Assembly: GCF_019656315.1 (NCBI RefSeq)
Contig: NZ_BPLU01000038.1
Coordinates: forward strand, 186,001 to 250,000
Origin: Flavobacterium sp. UMI-01
GTDB taxonomy: Bacteria > Bacteroidota > Bacteroidia > Flavobacteriales > Flavobacteriaceae
Direction: 5' to 3'
Length of the DNA: 64,000 nt
The position numbers and the translations under genes are program-made. Positions 28,515 to 38,312 of the stretch are shown piece by piece. Position 1 is the stretch's first letter, and every line of letters begins with the position of its first letter. The notes beneath the pieces were generated by a model. The model did not search any database. It saw only the letters and a list, made by a program, of their open reading frames with translations, and was not told the origin of the DNA.

Positions 28515-29521
28515 GGGTTTTAGATCCGAAACTGTGACCAATAAAATAAAATTTCAGTAGGTGATTTCCATCAACAGCCATAGACAAAAAAACTGGAACT
28601 ATTTTTCTCAGTCAATATAGTTTTAGCGGGGGACTGTAGAGATGTAGCAACATCACAATTCTGTTTGTGTCTCCATGTGTTTGATGCATAAATTTGATCC
28701 CAATTCTTTGCCCACGATTCGGTTTTGCTATGAACACGCCCAACACACTCTTGAATGTCCAATTCTAGTTTTCTAAGAGGCCCTGTATTACAATTTTGTT
28801 TAAAAAATATCCCAAACGTAGAAGACATAATTGTCTTATTTGCCTGCATTCTACATTCATAGTACTAACCTTGTTTCGCAAGTGCTTTTGAGCGTATAAT
28901 TGCACCTCCATGAGTAAATACAGTATTATTTACTGTTTTAGGAGACGCGAATTTTTTAACGGTGACGTTCAAATTGCCATTGCTCACTGTAACGTTTTCA
29001 GATTCAAATAATCCAGGGGCTCTCCCAATGCAATTAAATCCATCTGTTGCTGGGTTTCTGTGCCATTTATTATCATCGAAAGTAGTACCATCAAATTCAT
29101 CGGACAATTCACTAACCTTAGTCCATTTTTTTATCAGATGGAGTTGGGTCAATTCCAATAAAATAAGGTTTATTGTTAGCAGGTGGATTTCGCGTTACAA
29201 TAACATCAAAGCTACAAGTCGCTAGGTTACCGGACCATCTTTTGCTTGAAACGTATTGGTTGTTGTTCCAATAGGAAACATAGCACCAGAGGTCAATCCA
29301 CTAGTTTTTGTAACCGTTACAGCGACATTGTCAGTAGCAGTTGGAACAGGATAATCTACTCTAACTTCACTCTCTGTTGAGGCAATAGCAACAGTAATGT
29401 TTCCCTGATAATTTATGACCGGTTTTTCAGTATCCACTACAGTGTCTTCTGTGCCACCACAAGAGGTGTTAACGAGCATCAAGAATATAATTGAGATGAA
29501 AATTAATTTCTTTTGTATCAT
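28515..29521 (-). pseudogene. GH16 agarase/porphyranase-like lipoprotein gene, broken by frameshifts and stops
   Basis: From ATG 29521: lipoprotein signal with Cys21 (VNTSC), a HYR/Ig-like domain (KPVINYQGNITVAI; TATDNVAVTVTKTSG), a frameshift near 29225, GNLATCSFDVIVTRNPPANN, a second frameshift at an A7 run near 29118, then GH16 sequence KWTKVSELSDEFDGTTFDDN, IGRAPGLFESENVTVSNG, an in-frame TAG (28865-28867), YYECRMQANKTIMSSTF, the active-site block KLELDIQECVG, NWDQIYASNTW, another stop after FVYGC, and WKSPTEILFYW, where similarity ends next to the IS element. Its parallel with the intact GH16 at 60132-61016 is close (YYECxMxANKTxMSSTF, ELDIQECVG). It lies just downstream of the SusCD pair of region 3. 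Confidence 0.88.
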
Positions 29522-29839
29522 AATCTTTTTTTTTTAGTTAATAATCAATTTATTAGGTGTTAAAAATAGCCTTATTAACGCGTAGGAAAGGAAACAGATA
29601 GTTTGAAAAGTAAAACATATGTTTTTTATTTTTTTTAATAAACAAACCAATATAAAGTTTAAGTGATTGTATAACGTAGGGCAAAATATTTAACGTTATG
29701 AGTAATAAATTAATTATGTACTAAAATCTTGAATTTACTTAAGAAAAGGGGACTTACTATTATTACATTCTCATCACAAACAAAATTTATAATTCTAAAA
29801 TCATTTTTTCAAATTCAAGAAAATGATTTAAAGCGAAAT

Positions 29840-29921
29840 AAAAGAGGTCGTAATTCGAGTGTAGACTACACCATAAAGTTAGACACTATTTGAGGGCAGT
29901 TCAGCAAATCACGACCTTTTT
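29840..29921. repeat. Hairpin enclosing a possible insertion-sequence end remnant
   Basis: Arms AAAAGAGGTCGT (29840-29851) and ACGACCTTTTT (29911-29921) pair over 11 bases with one bulge. The loop contains the perfect palindrome GTGTAG-A-CTACAC (29859-29871) and, read on the minus strand, TGAACTGCCCTCAAATAGTG followed by TCTAACTTTATGG, which resembles the ends of IS3-family elements. No transposase remains. Confidence 0.35.
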
Positions 29922-30035
29922 AAATTAAAATAATTTCTCTATCTCAGTAATAGGATGGAATTGAGATAACTATACTTACAAATGATTAGTAACCTATGTT
30001 AAAACTATTATTTATAATACAAACCCACTTAAAAA

Positions 30036-30068
30036 AAAAGGCTCAATCACAAAACGATCGAGCCTTTT
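30036..30068 (-). terminator. Rho-independent terminator after susD 2
   Basis: Stem AAAAGGCTC / GAGCCTTTT with a long A run on its 5' side that becomes T9 on the minus strand; 24 bp after the susD stop. It ends the sigma-FecR-SusCD operon before the GH16 pseudogene. Confidence 0.8.
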
Positions 30069-30091
30069 CCAACTAACTAAACAACCAATAT

Positions 30092-31564
30092 TTAATAATT
30101 ATTTTGAGTCAAAATTTTATTCGACAAATCAATTTGAGTTTGCGGAATTGGCATGACTTCATTTTTATTTTCTACAAAACCAAGAGGTGCTAAAATAGTT
30201 TTAGCTCTTCCTGTACGAATCAAATCTTGAAAACGTAAACCTTCACCGGCCAATTCTACTCTTCTTTCATGATAAATGGCATTTAATAATGGCTGACCAT
30301 TCAATGTTAATGGTAAATCAGGCACAACTGTAGGGAGAGCAGTTCCTCTGGCACGTGTTCTTACCTTATTAACATATTGTACAGCTGTAGCTGGATCGTC
30401 TTTGTAGATTGCTTCAGCATACATCAAATAAGCATCAGCCAATCGGATTAAACGAACATTTTGATCACTATTAAGTTGCCCTCCAACGGTTGGAATAGAA
30501 TATCCGCTAAAAGGTTTCCAAGCATATTTTTTATTATAATGTCCTGTCCCATATACTCTAGTATCATCAAAAATGAATGCACTTAACCTAGGATCATTTG
30601 GTTCATATTCATCAACTAAATTCTGCTTAATTTGAGAGAAACCAAACCCTTGACCATCTGTCGTTCTTGGCATCATTTGTTTTGGAACAGCTGTCCCTAA
30701 AGCACTCGTATTTGAAGAATAATTAATTTCAAAAACAGACTCTTTACTCCATTCCCCTAGCGGTTGAAAAATGGTATTTAAAGCAACTAATTCATAAGGC
30801 AACTTGAATAATTCCTCGCCGTATTGTTTTACTTTATCCATCTTGTTTTGATATAAAGAAACTCGCATCATAAATCCTAGAGCAGCACCTTTGTCTGCAT
30901 GTCCCTGATAAGAGGATGGCTTAGTAAATCTTGAAGGCAAATCTTGAATCGCTTTTAACAAGTCTTGCTCAATAAATGTATAAGTATCCGCTTTACTAGC
31001 TCTAGGAATATTCGCTTGTTCATAAGGCAATGGCTTATCGTACAAAGGAACTCCTCCGAAAAAAGTAACTAAGCTAAAATTGTAATAAGCGCGTAAAAAA
31101 TATGCTTCGGCAGCAATTTCTTTCTTTCTGTTAGCATCCGTAAAAGTCACTTTATCAATATTATCTAAAACTAAGTTGGCGTACAAAACACCTCTAAAAT
31201 TAATATCCCAACGAAAGTTCAAATATGGATTATTTGTCGTCAAAGTATATTCTTGTTTTTGTAATAAAAAAGGAATATCCGCTAAACTTAACCCACCTTT
31301 TTCGATATCATCAGTTCCGATGTCTCCCATAAATAAATCAGAAGACCAAACTTGTCCAAAAGAAGTATATTGCTCACGCATAGGGTTATAAGCAGCTGTT
31401 AAAGCTTGCTCCATATCAGCAGGTGTTTTATAAAAGTTTTCAACCACTGGCGAACCGAAAGCATCAATTTCTAAATAATCCTTACTACAAGATGCCAATC
31501 CTATTACTAAAACAACTGAAAAGTATCGTATCGCTTTTATAAATTTATTATTTATATTTTTCAT
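30092..31564 (-). CDS. susD: SusD/RagB-family glycan-binding lipoprotein (region 3)
   Basis: 490 residues; lipoprotein Cys26 (GLASC). SusD signatures: DMEQALTAAYNPMREQY, AAEAYFLRAYYNFSLVTFFGGVPL, LADAYLMYAEAIYKD and the closing NAIYHERRVELAGEGLRFQDLIRTG. It starts 10 bp after the susC stop and is followed by a strong terminator. It should bind the oligosaccharide taken up by the STN-type SusC next to it. No intact hydrolase is encoded beside this pair; the only neighbour enzyme is the GH16 pseudogene, so its ligand may be agar-derived, which is inference. Confidence 0.95.
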   Translation of the reverse strand: MKNINNKFIKAIRYFSVVLVIGLASCSKDYLEIDAFGSPVVENFYKTPADMEQALTAAYNPMREQYTSFGQVWSSDLFMGDIGTDDIEKGGLSLADIPFLLQKQEYTLTTNNPYLNFRWDINFRGVLYANLVLDNIDKVTFTDANRKKEIAAEAYFLRAYYNFSLVTFFGGVPLYDKPLPYEQANIPRASKADTYTFIEQDLLKAIQDLPSRFTKPSSYQGHADKGAALGFMMRVSLYQNKMDKVKQYGEELFKLPYELVALNTIFQPLGEWSKESVFEINYSSNTSALGTAVPKQMMPRTTDGQGFGFSQIKQNLVDEYEPNDPRLSAFIFDDTRVYGTGHYNKKYAWKPFSGYSIPTVGGQLNSDQNVRLIRLADAYLMYAEAIYKDDPATAVQYVNKVRTRARGTALPTVVPDLPLTLNGQPLLNAIYHERRVELAGEGLRFQDLIRTGRAKTILAPLGFVENKNEVMPIPQTQIDLSNKILTQNNY

Positions 31565-31574
31565 AATTTTCTAT

Positions 31575-34500
31575 TTAAAAATTCATATTTAGTCCCAAAG
31601 AAACCGTTCTCACAGAAGGATACCTTCCTCTATCAATTCCAATATCCAATGGACTATTTTGAGAATTATCAATTCCTACTTCTGGATCAAGACCGTTATA
31701 TTTAGTGAATGTCAACAAGTTTTGAGCAGAAACATAAAATCGTAACTGATCTAAAGCTATTTTATTACTAATGTCTTTGGGTAAAGTATACCCTAATTGA
31801 ACATTTTTTAATCTCAAATAAGAACCGTCTTTCACATATCGACTCGAAGTTCTTGAGTTGTTTGCTTGACTAGCAAAAGAAGCCCTTGGAATAGAATTAG
31901 AAGTTCCCTCACCTGTCCATCTTCCTAAATAATCAACATTAAAGTTTGTAGACAAGTCCCCCATCAAATCATAATCACTGGCATTAAAAATTTTATTTCC
32001 TTCACTTCCTTGAAAAAAGGCAGATAAATCAAATTGCTTGTAATCAATGTTTAGATTGATACCATACGTAAACTTTGGTAATGGTGAACCTATAAACGTT
32101 CTATCAGCATCATTAATAATTCCGTCGTCATTTTGATCTTTGTATTTTACATCTCCTGGTTTTGTACCTGGTAAATTTGGATAAGTACTAATTTCATTTT
32201 GATTTTGAAAAAGACCAATCATTTCTAGTCCATAGAAAGAAGCCAATGGATGTCCTGCTTCGGTACGGCTTACATTAGCAATACCTCCTTGTGCATTACC
32301 TGTTTGGAAAACAGTTCCCTCTGTAGCAAGTTGGAGCACTTTATTTTTAATAATCGCAATATTACCTCCTATATTAAATGAAAAATCTTTAATTACTTTT
32401 TTATAATTTGCAGTAAATTCAAAACCATCATTTTGAATATTTCCCGCATTCGTAAAAGGAGTATTTCGATAGCCAGAAGAAGATAAAATTGGAGTTGGCA
32501 TTAACATATCAGTCGTGTTTTTAATAAAATAATCAGCCGTGAAGGTGATTGAGTTATTTAAAAATGCTAAATCAAGTCCGATATTTTTAGTAACGGTAGT
32601 TTCCCATTTCAAATTAGAATTTCCTGGTGTTAAAGGCGCTACCCCAACTGTTGTTGATTCTGTGGGTCCGAAAGGATAATTAGTACCAATATTTAAAGTA
32701 TTATAAATGGCTGAGTTTGGGATATCTTGATTACCCGTTTTTCCCCAACCTAAACGAAACTTGAATTGGTTAATAGCTTCAACATTGAAAAATTTTTCTT
32801 TGTGAATATTCCACGCCAATGCTAAAGAAGGGAAATTTGCCCAACGGTTATTAGAACCAAAACGAGAAGAACCATCTTTTCTAAATGTACCTGTTAGTAA
32901 ATACCTATCATCATAATTATAATTGAATCTACCAAAAAAAGACAACAATCTTGATTCAGAAATATCTCCGCTATTAGTTGCTGAAGAGATAGAACCAGCA
33001 CTTAAAGTTGGATTGATAACACTCGGCGGAATATCATTTCGAGTGGTATTAACATTATTGAAATTTAATTCTTGAACCTCTTGTCCTAACAAAGCACTTA
33101 TGCTATGTTTTTTTGCTAAAGTTACATTGTAATTCAACGTATTAGACATTACATAAACTCTATTTTCGCTTCTATTTAAAGTATAAGTACTTAGTGCCGA
33201 ATTAATAATGGAGGATACAAAATAAGCAGGAACAAAATTATCTACTTTGGTATTGTTGATTTGTAAACCCAAATTGGATTTAAATTTTAATCCATTAATA
33301 ATATCAACATCCAATGAAACATCCCCTAAAAAGCTTTCTTTAATCGAAGGAGTATTCACATAAGTAGCAAAAGCAAGTGGATTTGCAACAATGGAATTGT
33401 ATTTGGATATACCAAAAGTCCCATCAGGATTGTAAATAGGAGATACTGGATCATTCAAATATCCTAAAAATGCTACTCTACTAGTTGAATTTCCAAACTC
33501 GGCAACACTTCTAGTTTTGGCTTTTGAATATTGAATATTATGCCCCAATTTAACTTTTGGAAGAATTTGATAGGTATTGTTTACTCTAAAATTAATTCTA
33601 TTATACGAAGAATTAACAACAATACCCTCTTGATCGATGTATCCAAACGAAACATAAAAAGTTGATTTATCGGAACCACCTGAAGCTGAAAGTTGGTGAC
33701 TTTGTATATTAGCTGATCTATATACTAAATCTTTCCAATTATAAGATGGCAATGATGAAGGGTTAACTAAGTCTGGATTCAATGGACGACCATCATTTGC
33801 CAATCCTTCATTAAATAAAGTAGCCCATTGCTCAGCATTCATCACTTTTAAATTATCAATACGTTCTTCTATTCCAGCATAATTAGTATAGGAAATCGTT
33901 GTTTTTCCTTTTGTACCACTTTTGGTTGTGATTAATACGACACCATTCGCACCTCTAGAACCATAAATAGCGGTAGCCGAAGCATCTTTAAGTACTTCAA
34001 TAGATTTAGCATCCTCCATATTAATACTAGAAATATCACTAATAGGAACACCATCTACAATATACAAAGGGTCAGCGTTATTTACTGTCCCAAAACCACG
34101 AACTCTAACTGTGGGAGTAGAACCTGGTGCCCCAGAACTTTTAGAAACAGTAACACCTGCCATTCTTCCTTGGATTGCTTGAGCAATAGAAGTGTTTTGA
34201 GTTTTATTTAATTCTTTGACATCTGCAGAAGATACAGAACCTGTAACATCCGACTTTTTTATCGTTCCATACCCAATGACAACCACTTCGTCTAAGGTTG
34301 CTGCATCACTCTGCAGAGATACATTTATAGTCGTTTTACCTGCTATGGCAACTTCGGTAGATTTTAACCCTAGATAAGAAAACACTAATATCTTAGCAGA
34401 TTCAGGCACTCCTAAAACATAATTCCCATCGATATCTGTTGTAGTTCCGATGGTTGTCCCTTTGACTAGTACATTTGCGCCGGGAATTGGCATGCCATCA

Positions 34501-34931
34501 GCATCTTTCACTGTTCCCTTGATGGTGATTTGCTGTATGATGTTATCATTACTAGCAACATTGTTTACTTCATTATTTTCTTTTAAAATAATTTGCTTGT
34601 TTTTTACTTTGTATGTGATATTTGAATTTAAAAATATTTTATCCAGTATATCTTTAAGTTCTTCATTTTTCACATTAATAGATACTACTCTATCTCCATT
34701 GATTTCTTCATTGTTAAATAAAAATTTAAACTTAGTATCTTTTTCAATTTTTTCTAAAAGAGTGGCAATCGTAACATCTTTTAAGTCATAAGTCAGTTTT
34801 ATGTTTTGAGAATAGGTTTTTGCATTAGTTGAACAAACGGTAATAAGTAGCAATAAAATTGTTAGTTTAAAAGCTAAATTAAATCGAATAAAAAAAGACA
34901 AACGGTGTCTTTGACTAATATTTTTTTTCAT
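31575..34931 (-). CDS. susC: SusC-type TonB-dependent transporter with N-terminal STN domain
   Basis: 1118 residues: signal peptide, STN (secretin/TonB short N-terminal) domain (about 45-115, LKDVTIATLLEKIEKDTKF, INVKNEELKDILDKIF), carboxypeptidase-regulatory-like domain (about 135-220, GMPIPGANVLVKGTTIGTTT), TonB plug (GRMAGVTVSKS, RVRGFG, PLYIVDG, IEVLKDASATAIYGSRGANG) and barrel ending GLNMNF. STN domains touch FecR-type anti-sigma factors in the periplasm, and the FecR gene lies 78 bp upstream. This is therefore a transporter that also transduces its own substrate signal, unlike the two other SusC proteins in the window, which lack STN. Confidence 0.96.
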   Translation of the reverse strand: MKKNISQRHRLSFFIRFNLAFKLTILLLLITVCSTNAKTYSQNIKLTYDLKDVTIATLLEKIEKDTKFKFLFNNEEINGDRVVSINVKNEELKDILDKIFLNSNITYKVKNKQIILKENNEVNNVASNDNIIQQITIKGTVKDADGMPIPGANVLVKGTTIGTTTDIDGNYVLGVPESAKILVFSYLGLKSTEVAIAGKTTINVSLQSDAATLDEVVVIGYGTIKKSDVTGSVSSADVKELNKTQNTSIAQAIQGRMAGVTVSKSSGAPGSTPTVRVRGFGTVNNADPLYIVDGVPISDISSINMEDAKSIEVLKDASATAIYGSRGANGVVLITTKSGTKGKTTISYTNYAGIEERIDNLKVMNAEQWATLFNEGLANDGRPLNPDLVNPSSLPSYNWKDLVYRSANIQSHQLSASGGSDKSTFYVSFGYIDQEGIVVNSSYNRINFRVNNTYQILPKVKLGHNIQYSKAKTRSVAEFGNSTSRVAFLGYLNDPVSPIYNPDGTFGISKYNSIVANPLAFATYVNTPSIKESFLGDVSLDVDIINGLKFKSNLGLQINNTKVDNFVPAYFVSSIINSALSTYTLNRSENRVYVMSNTLNYNVTLAKKHSISALLGQEVQELNFNNVNTTRNDIPPSVINPTLSAGSISSATNSGDISESRLLSFFGRFNYNYDDRYLLTGTFRKDGSSRFGSNNRWANFPSLALAWNIHKEKFFNVEAINQFKFRLGWGKTGNQDIPNSAIYNTLNIGTNYPFGPTESTTVGVAPLTPGNSNLKWETTVTKNIGLDLAFLNNSITFTADYFIKNTTDMLMPTPILSSSGYRNTPFTNAGNIQNDGFEFTANYKKVIKDFSFNIGGNIAIIKNKVLQLATEGTVFQTGNAQGGIANVSRTEAGHPLASFYGLEMIGLFQNQNEISTYPNLPGTKPGDVKYKDQNDDGIINDADRTFIGSPLPKFTYGINLNIDYKQFDLSAFFQGSEGNKIFNASDYDLMGDLSTNFNVDYLGRWTGEGTSNSIPRASFASQANNSRTSSRYVKDGSYLRLKNVQLGYTLPKDISNKIALDQLRFYVSAQNLLTFTKYNGLDPEVGIDNSQNSPLDIGIDRGRYPSVRTVSLGLNMNF

Positions 34932-35009
34932 AAATTTTTTGGTTTATTTGATAATAGTAAGTAATGATTCATCATTTTCAATCGGTATTTCTCATTGGCA
35001 ATTCTTTTT

Positions 35010-36164
35010 TTAAGGTTGGTTAATAGTGATTAATTTATCTTTTATTTCAAATTTGAAATATTTATTCTCTGCAAATGAATTGAGCGCTTCTTCAATCGTT
35101 TCTACATCAAATGAAGCAGTAAACAACTCTTGATTAAGCTCTTGGTAATTGTTTTTGATTTTTACATCATAATGACGTTCTAATTTTTTGATAATGTTGC
35201 CAAATTTTTGATTTTTGAAAACAATCCGCCCATCAATCCAGCTGGTATAAATATCTGTATCTACCTGTTTTCTTTTTATACCTGCCGTTTTAATCCACCA
35301 GTTAGCCCAATCTCCAGGAGAAAGTCGTGCCACTTCTTTTGAATTATCTAACGAAGAACTAAGACTAACCGAACCTTCTACCAATACTGTCGTAATGGAA
35401 GGATCTTCAGGATAGGCAGAGACATTGAATTTCGTACCTAGAACAGTAACATTCATCTGTGCAGTTTCAACAATAAAAGGATGTTTTTTGTCTTTAGAGA
35501 CTTCAAAATAGCCTTCTCCAATAAGATTCACTTTTCGTTTATATCCATTGATGAATTTAATTGGAAATCTAAAAACAGAACCTGAATTAAGGTGGACTAT
35601 GGTACCGTCTGAAAGGGTGATTTCAAACTTTTTACCATAAGGAATAGTCAATGTATTGTAGATTAATTTATCAACGTATTTAATGCCTCTAAAATCTAAT
35701 TTAGTTTCACTTTTAGCTCCCAATGTCTTTCCATTAGCATCTTTAATCCCGTAAATCATATTTGAAGACAAAACCTGAACATCCCCGTTTTCAGATTGTA
35801 AGGTAATTTCGTTAGATGGTAGTATAACTGATTGTTTTGTCAGAACAAAAGTATCTACGACATAACCTAAAACTAATACTCCAACAAATACAGCAGCATA
35901 CCTTAAGAAACGTTTAGAGAATAATTGCAATTGATTGCGACGGGTTTCTTTCTCATATTTACGGATTACTTTTTGCCAAGCTAACTCTGGGTTTACCGAT
36001 GCAATTTCAGCTATAACTTCTTTTTTGTTTTTTAGCTGTTCCAACTTGGTAAAGAAATCAAGATTCTTTTCAGACTCTTGCAACCAAGTATCAAAGAAAC
36101 GTGTTTCCTCGGGAGAAAGGTTTTGATGGTGTAGTTTTTTTATAATTACATCGATTATTTCCAT
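35010..36164 (-). CDS. FecR-family anti-sigma factor
   Basis: 384 residues: cytoplasmic N-terminal part (EETRFFDTWLQESEKNLDFF), single transmembrane helix (about 90-108, YAAVFVGVLVLGYVV), periplasmic FecR domain (TIPYGKKFEITLSDGTIVHL, NSGSVFRFP, GEGYFEVSKDKKHPFIVET, VLGTKFNVSAY) and a C-terminal DUF4974-type region (FKNQKFGNIIKKLERHYDV). It holds the ECF sigma factor inactive until the STN domain of the cognate transporter signals. It lies between the sigma gene (188 bp upstream) and susC (78 bp downstream), the standard order. Confidence 0.95.
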   Translation of the reverse strand: MEIIDVIIKKLHHQNLSPEETRFFDTWLQESEKNLDFFTKLEQLKNKKEVIAEIASVNPELAWQKVIRKYEKETRRNQLQLFSKRFLRYAAVFVGVLVLGYVVDTFVLTKQSVILPSNEITLQSENGDVQVLSSNMIYGIKDANGKTLGAKSETKLDFRGIKYVDKLIYNTLTIPYGKKFEITLSDGTIVHLNSGSVFRFPIKFINGYKRKVNLIGEGYFEVSKDKKHPFIVETAQMNVTVLGTKFNVSAYPEDPSITTVLVEGSVSLSSSLDNSKEVARLSPGDWANWWIKTAGIKRKQVDTDIYTSWIDGRIVFKNQKFGNIIKKLERHYDVKIKNNYQELNQELFTASFDVETIEEALNSFAENKYFKFEIKDKLITINQP

Positions 36165-36352
36165 AGGTCCTATCTTAAATCTAATGACTAGTATTTAATA
36201 TAAAGACCCAAAACTTCGATATCGGGTAGTCGTTTTTTTAAAAAAAATATTTTTTTAGCAAAAAAAATATAAACCTTTAAAAATCAACACTTTTCACTAT
36301 GTAAATCGTGCATCTATTTTTTAAAATATAATATTTCACCTAAGGATATAGA

Positions 36353-36880
36353 TTACCCCCAGATATTTTTAAGAAGAAACAACAGCAAAATACTTATCTC
36401 AACCATTTCGATTCGCATTTTCTTATAGGCTGATTTAATATGGTATTTAACGGTGTTGATAGAAATATTCATGGAATCTGCTACAAACTGATATTTTTCT
36501 CCTTCGATGGCACATCTAATAAAAATGCTTTTTGAAGGTTGTGGCAACTGCTCTAAGGCTTTATGTAGTAATGAGGTTTTATCTTCGACAACAGCTGTTT
36601 CGTCAGCTGAAAAATAATTTAAATCGGCTTCATTTAATGAAACAAATTTTTGTTGTTTTTTTATTTTTTTTAAACAACTATTCTTAATCGCTATGATGAT
36701 ATAGGATTTTAAATTAAGGATTTCATCCGTTTTATTTCGTACTAAAATTTTAGCACATACGTCTTGAACCACTTCTTCTGCCTCATCTCTATCTTTCAAA
36801 AAAGAGAACGATAAAAAACACCATTCTTTATAATGTAATAAAAAAAGTTTCTCTAAATCATTATGAATAGCGTGTTCCAT
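36353..36880 (-). CDS. ECF RNA polymerase sigma factor (FecI/RpoE-like)
   Basis: 175 residues with sigma-70 region 2 (about 10-75, FSFLKDRDEAEEVVQDVCAKIL, LKSYIIIAIKNSC) and region 4 (about 110-160, LEQLPQPSKSIFIRCAIEGE, VADSMNISINTVKYHIKSAYKKMR). No region 3, as in ECF factors. The C-terminus is a short hydrophobic tail (ISILLLFLLKNIWG), seen in some Bacteroidota ECF proteins. It should direct transcription of fecR-susC-susD once released. Its own promoter lies in the 387-bp spacer 36881-37267. Confidence 0.94.
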   Translation of the reverse strand: MEHAIHNDLEKLFLLHYKEWCFLSFSFLKDRDEAEEVVQDVCAKILVRNKTDEILNLKSYIIIAIKNSCLKKIKKQQKFVSLNEADLNYFSADETAVVEDKTSLLHKALEQLPQPSKSIFIRCAIEGEKYQFVADSMNISINTVKYHIKSAYKKMRIEMVEISILLLFLLKNIWG

Positions 36881-37267
36881 TATACATTATTCTTTTTATC
36901 AAAAAAAGGATCAAAGTAGTCCCTTTCTATATTTACATTTAGATTGTTGTATTAGGTCTCAATAATTGGGTAATTATAAAATTATACCTAACTGACAACT
37001 TTATTTGAACATTTGATTTTGCTTGTGATACAAATGTTTTTTTGTATTTAAAATGTTAGAATAAAAGCTTATTCTCATGGTTTTTGAGGTTATAAAGCAT
37101 CCAAATTTGTGAATCGAATAATTTGTAATCAAACAAATGAATTTCAGATACCACTTGGTTTTAGTTTATAAAAAAATAAAACCATCATTGTTAAAAAAAC
37201 TGCCCGAAAATTACTTTTCGGACAGTCTCAATAAAATAAATATATAAATAAACAAAATGTTTACCTT
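36881..37267. other. 387-bp gene-free region between the ECF sigma gene and rhaT-like gene
   Basis: Both flanking genes are on the minus strand, so this is the sigma promoter region plus the permease 3' end. Only the permease terminator (37199-37226) is recognisable; the rest is A/T-rich without a convincing frame. Confidence 0.6.
37199..37226 (-). terminator. Terminator after the RhaT-like permease
   Basis: Stem ACTGCCCGAAAA / TTTTCGGACAGT with one mismatch, 4-base loop TTAC, followed on the minus strand by a T7 run; 42 bp after the stop. Confidence 0.8.
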
Positions 37268-38278
37268 TTACATAGCTCCGTTTCCGAATGCTACAAAGAT
37301 GATTCCTGCCACCATACAAGCTAATCCTGCATAAAGGAAGTTTCTGGCCTTAGCCGAAGCGTTAATCCATTCCTTAGTAACAATTCCACTCATGATAGCA
37401 GTAACCACACAAGAGGTATTGAAAATGGCATAACCTACTGTGTTTCCACTGTTTCCTAATTTGAAAGCAGCAAAAGCAAACAAGGCCGATGCAGCATAAT
37501 GAAAGACTGCCATGACCAAAATCAAGAAAAAGTTTTTTCCAAAAGCGGGAGTGGTAAAATCGCCCCAAGCTTTCTTAGCCGATAATTGCCAAACAAAATA
37601 AGCCGTCATCACGATTCCACCACTAATAAAAATAGGGAACATTACCGCTACAGCTGTAATCCAATCAGCGTTTCCTTGAGCTTGACAAGCTTCATGTAAA
37701 TAAGGACGACCAACTGCATTGGCATAGCTAAATCCTGTAGCCAATAAACCTCCAACTACTGCGATTAAAATTCCAGTTGTCATTGAAGCTTTATCGGTAT
37801 TGTCTTTATCTTTATTTTCAAAACTTTCACGGATGTATCCTGCTTTACCATTGGCAAAAATTCCAATAAGTACAATGAATAATCCCGTTAGAATTAAGGT
37901 TAATTTGTTAGTTGGCGGTAACCCTTCCACAATAAAAGGAAGCAAAGAACCTACTAAAATTACAGTTCCAATGAATAATGAAAAACCTAATGAAAGTCCG
38001 ATGTAATTGATGGCTTTACTCCACATCATTACTCCTATTCCCCATAGGAAACTAGCTAATCCCATTTTGATTAAAATATCTGTTGGCATGTCGCTAAAAA
38101 TAGTCGAAAACCCGTTAATCAATGTAATAGATGCAATTATAGGCACTACAAACATGGTCAATAAAAAGAACAAACTCCAAGTGTTCTCGTATTTAAAATC
38201 CTTCGTAAATTTTTCAGGTAATGCATAGAGTCCTAGCATTAATCCAGCGAATATCGCTAGTAAGATTCCTTCAATCAT
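37268..38278 (-). CDS. RhaT-family sugar/proton symporter (putative anhydrogalactose or galactose permease)
   Basis: 336 residues with about ten hydrophobic segments, related to E. coli L-rhamnose/H+ symporter RhaT: GLASFLWGIGVMMWSKAINY then IGLSLGFSLFIGTVILVGSL near 74-112, YLHEACQAQG near 192, and a final MVAGIIFVAFGN helix. RhaT-family proteins bring free 6-deoxy-hexoses or related sugars through the inner membrane. Here it is the last gene of the cycloisomerase-mutarotase-permease unit beside the anhydrogalactose pathway, so anhydro-L-galactose or galactose is a more likely cargo than rhamnose; rhamnose from the GH78 reaction is possible. It starts 34 bp after the mutarotase stop and has its own terminator. 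Confidence 0.85.
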   Translation of the reverse strand: MIEGILLAIFAGLMLGLYALPEKFTKDFKYENTWSLFFLLTMFVVPIIASITLINGFSTIFSDMPTDILIKMGLASFLWGIGVMMWSKAINYIGLSLGFSLFIGTVILVGSLLPFIVEGLPPTNKLTLILTGLFIVLIGIFANGKAGYIRESFENKDKDNTDKASMTTGILIAVVGGLLATGFSYANAVGRPYLHEACQAQGNADWITAVAVMFPIFISGGIVMTAYFVWQLSAKKAWGDFTTPAFGKNFFLILVMAVFHYAASALFAFAAFKLGNSGNTVGYAIFNTSCVVTAIMSGIVTKEWINASAKARNFLYAGLACMVAGIIFVAFGNGAM

Positions 38279-38312
38279 AATTGTGTATTTTTGGTTGTTA
38301 ATGTATTGCTAA

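Larger units (their letters stand above)
29522..30091. other. 570-bp gene-free region between susD 2 and the GH16 pseudogene
   Basis: Contains the susD terminator (30036-30068), a hairpin enclosing an IS-end-like stretch (29840-29921) and the leader of the GH16 pseudogene. No coding frame is convincing. Confidence 0.6.

Noticed and set aside
28571-29521. Three independent small proteins on the minus strand
   Set aside because: Joined in order they spell a single HYR-GH16 lipoprotein with frameshifts and stops; treating them as genes would be misleading.
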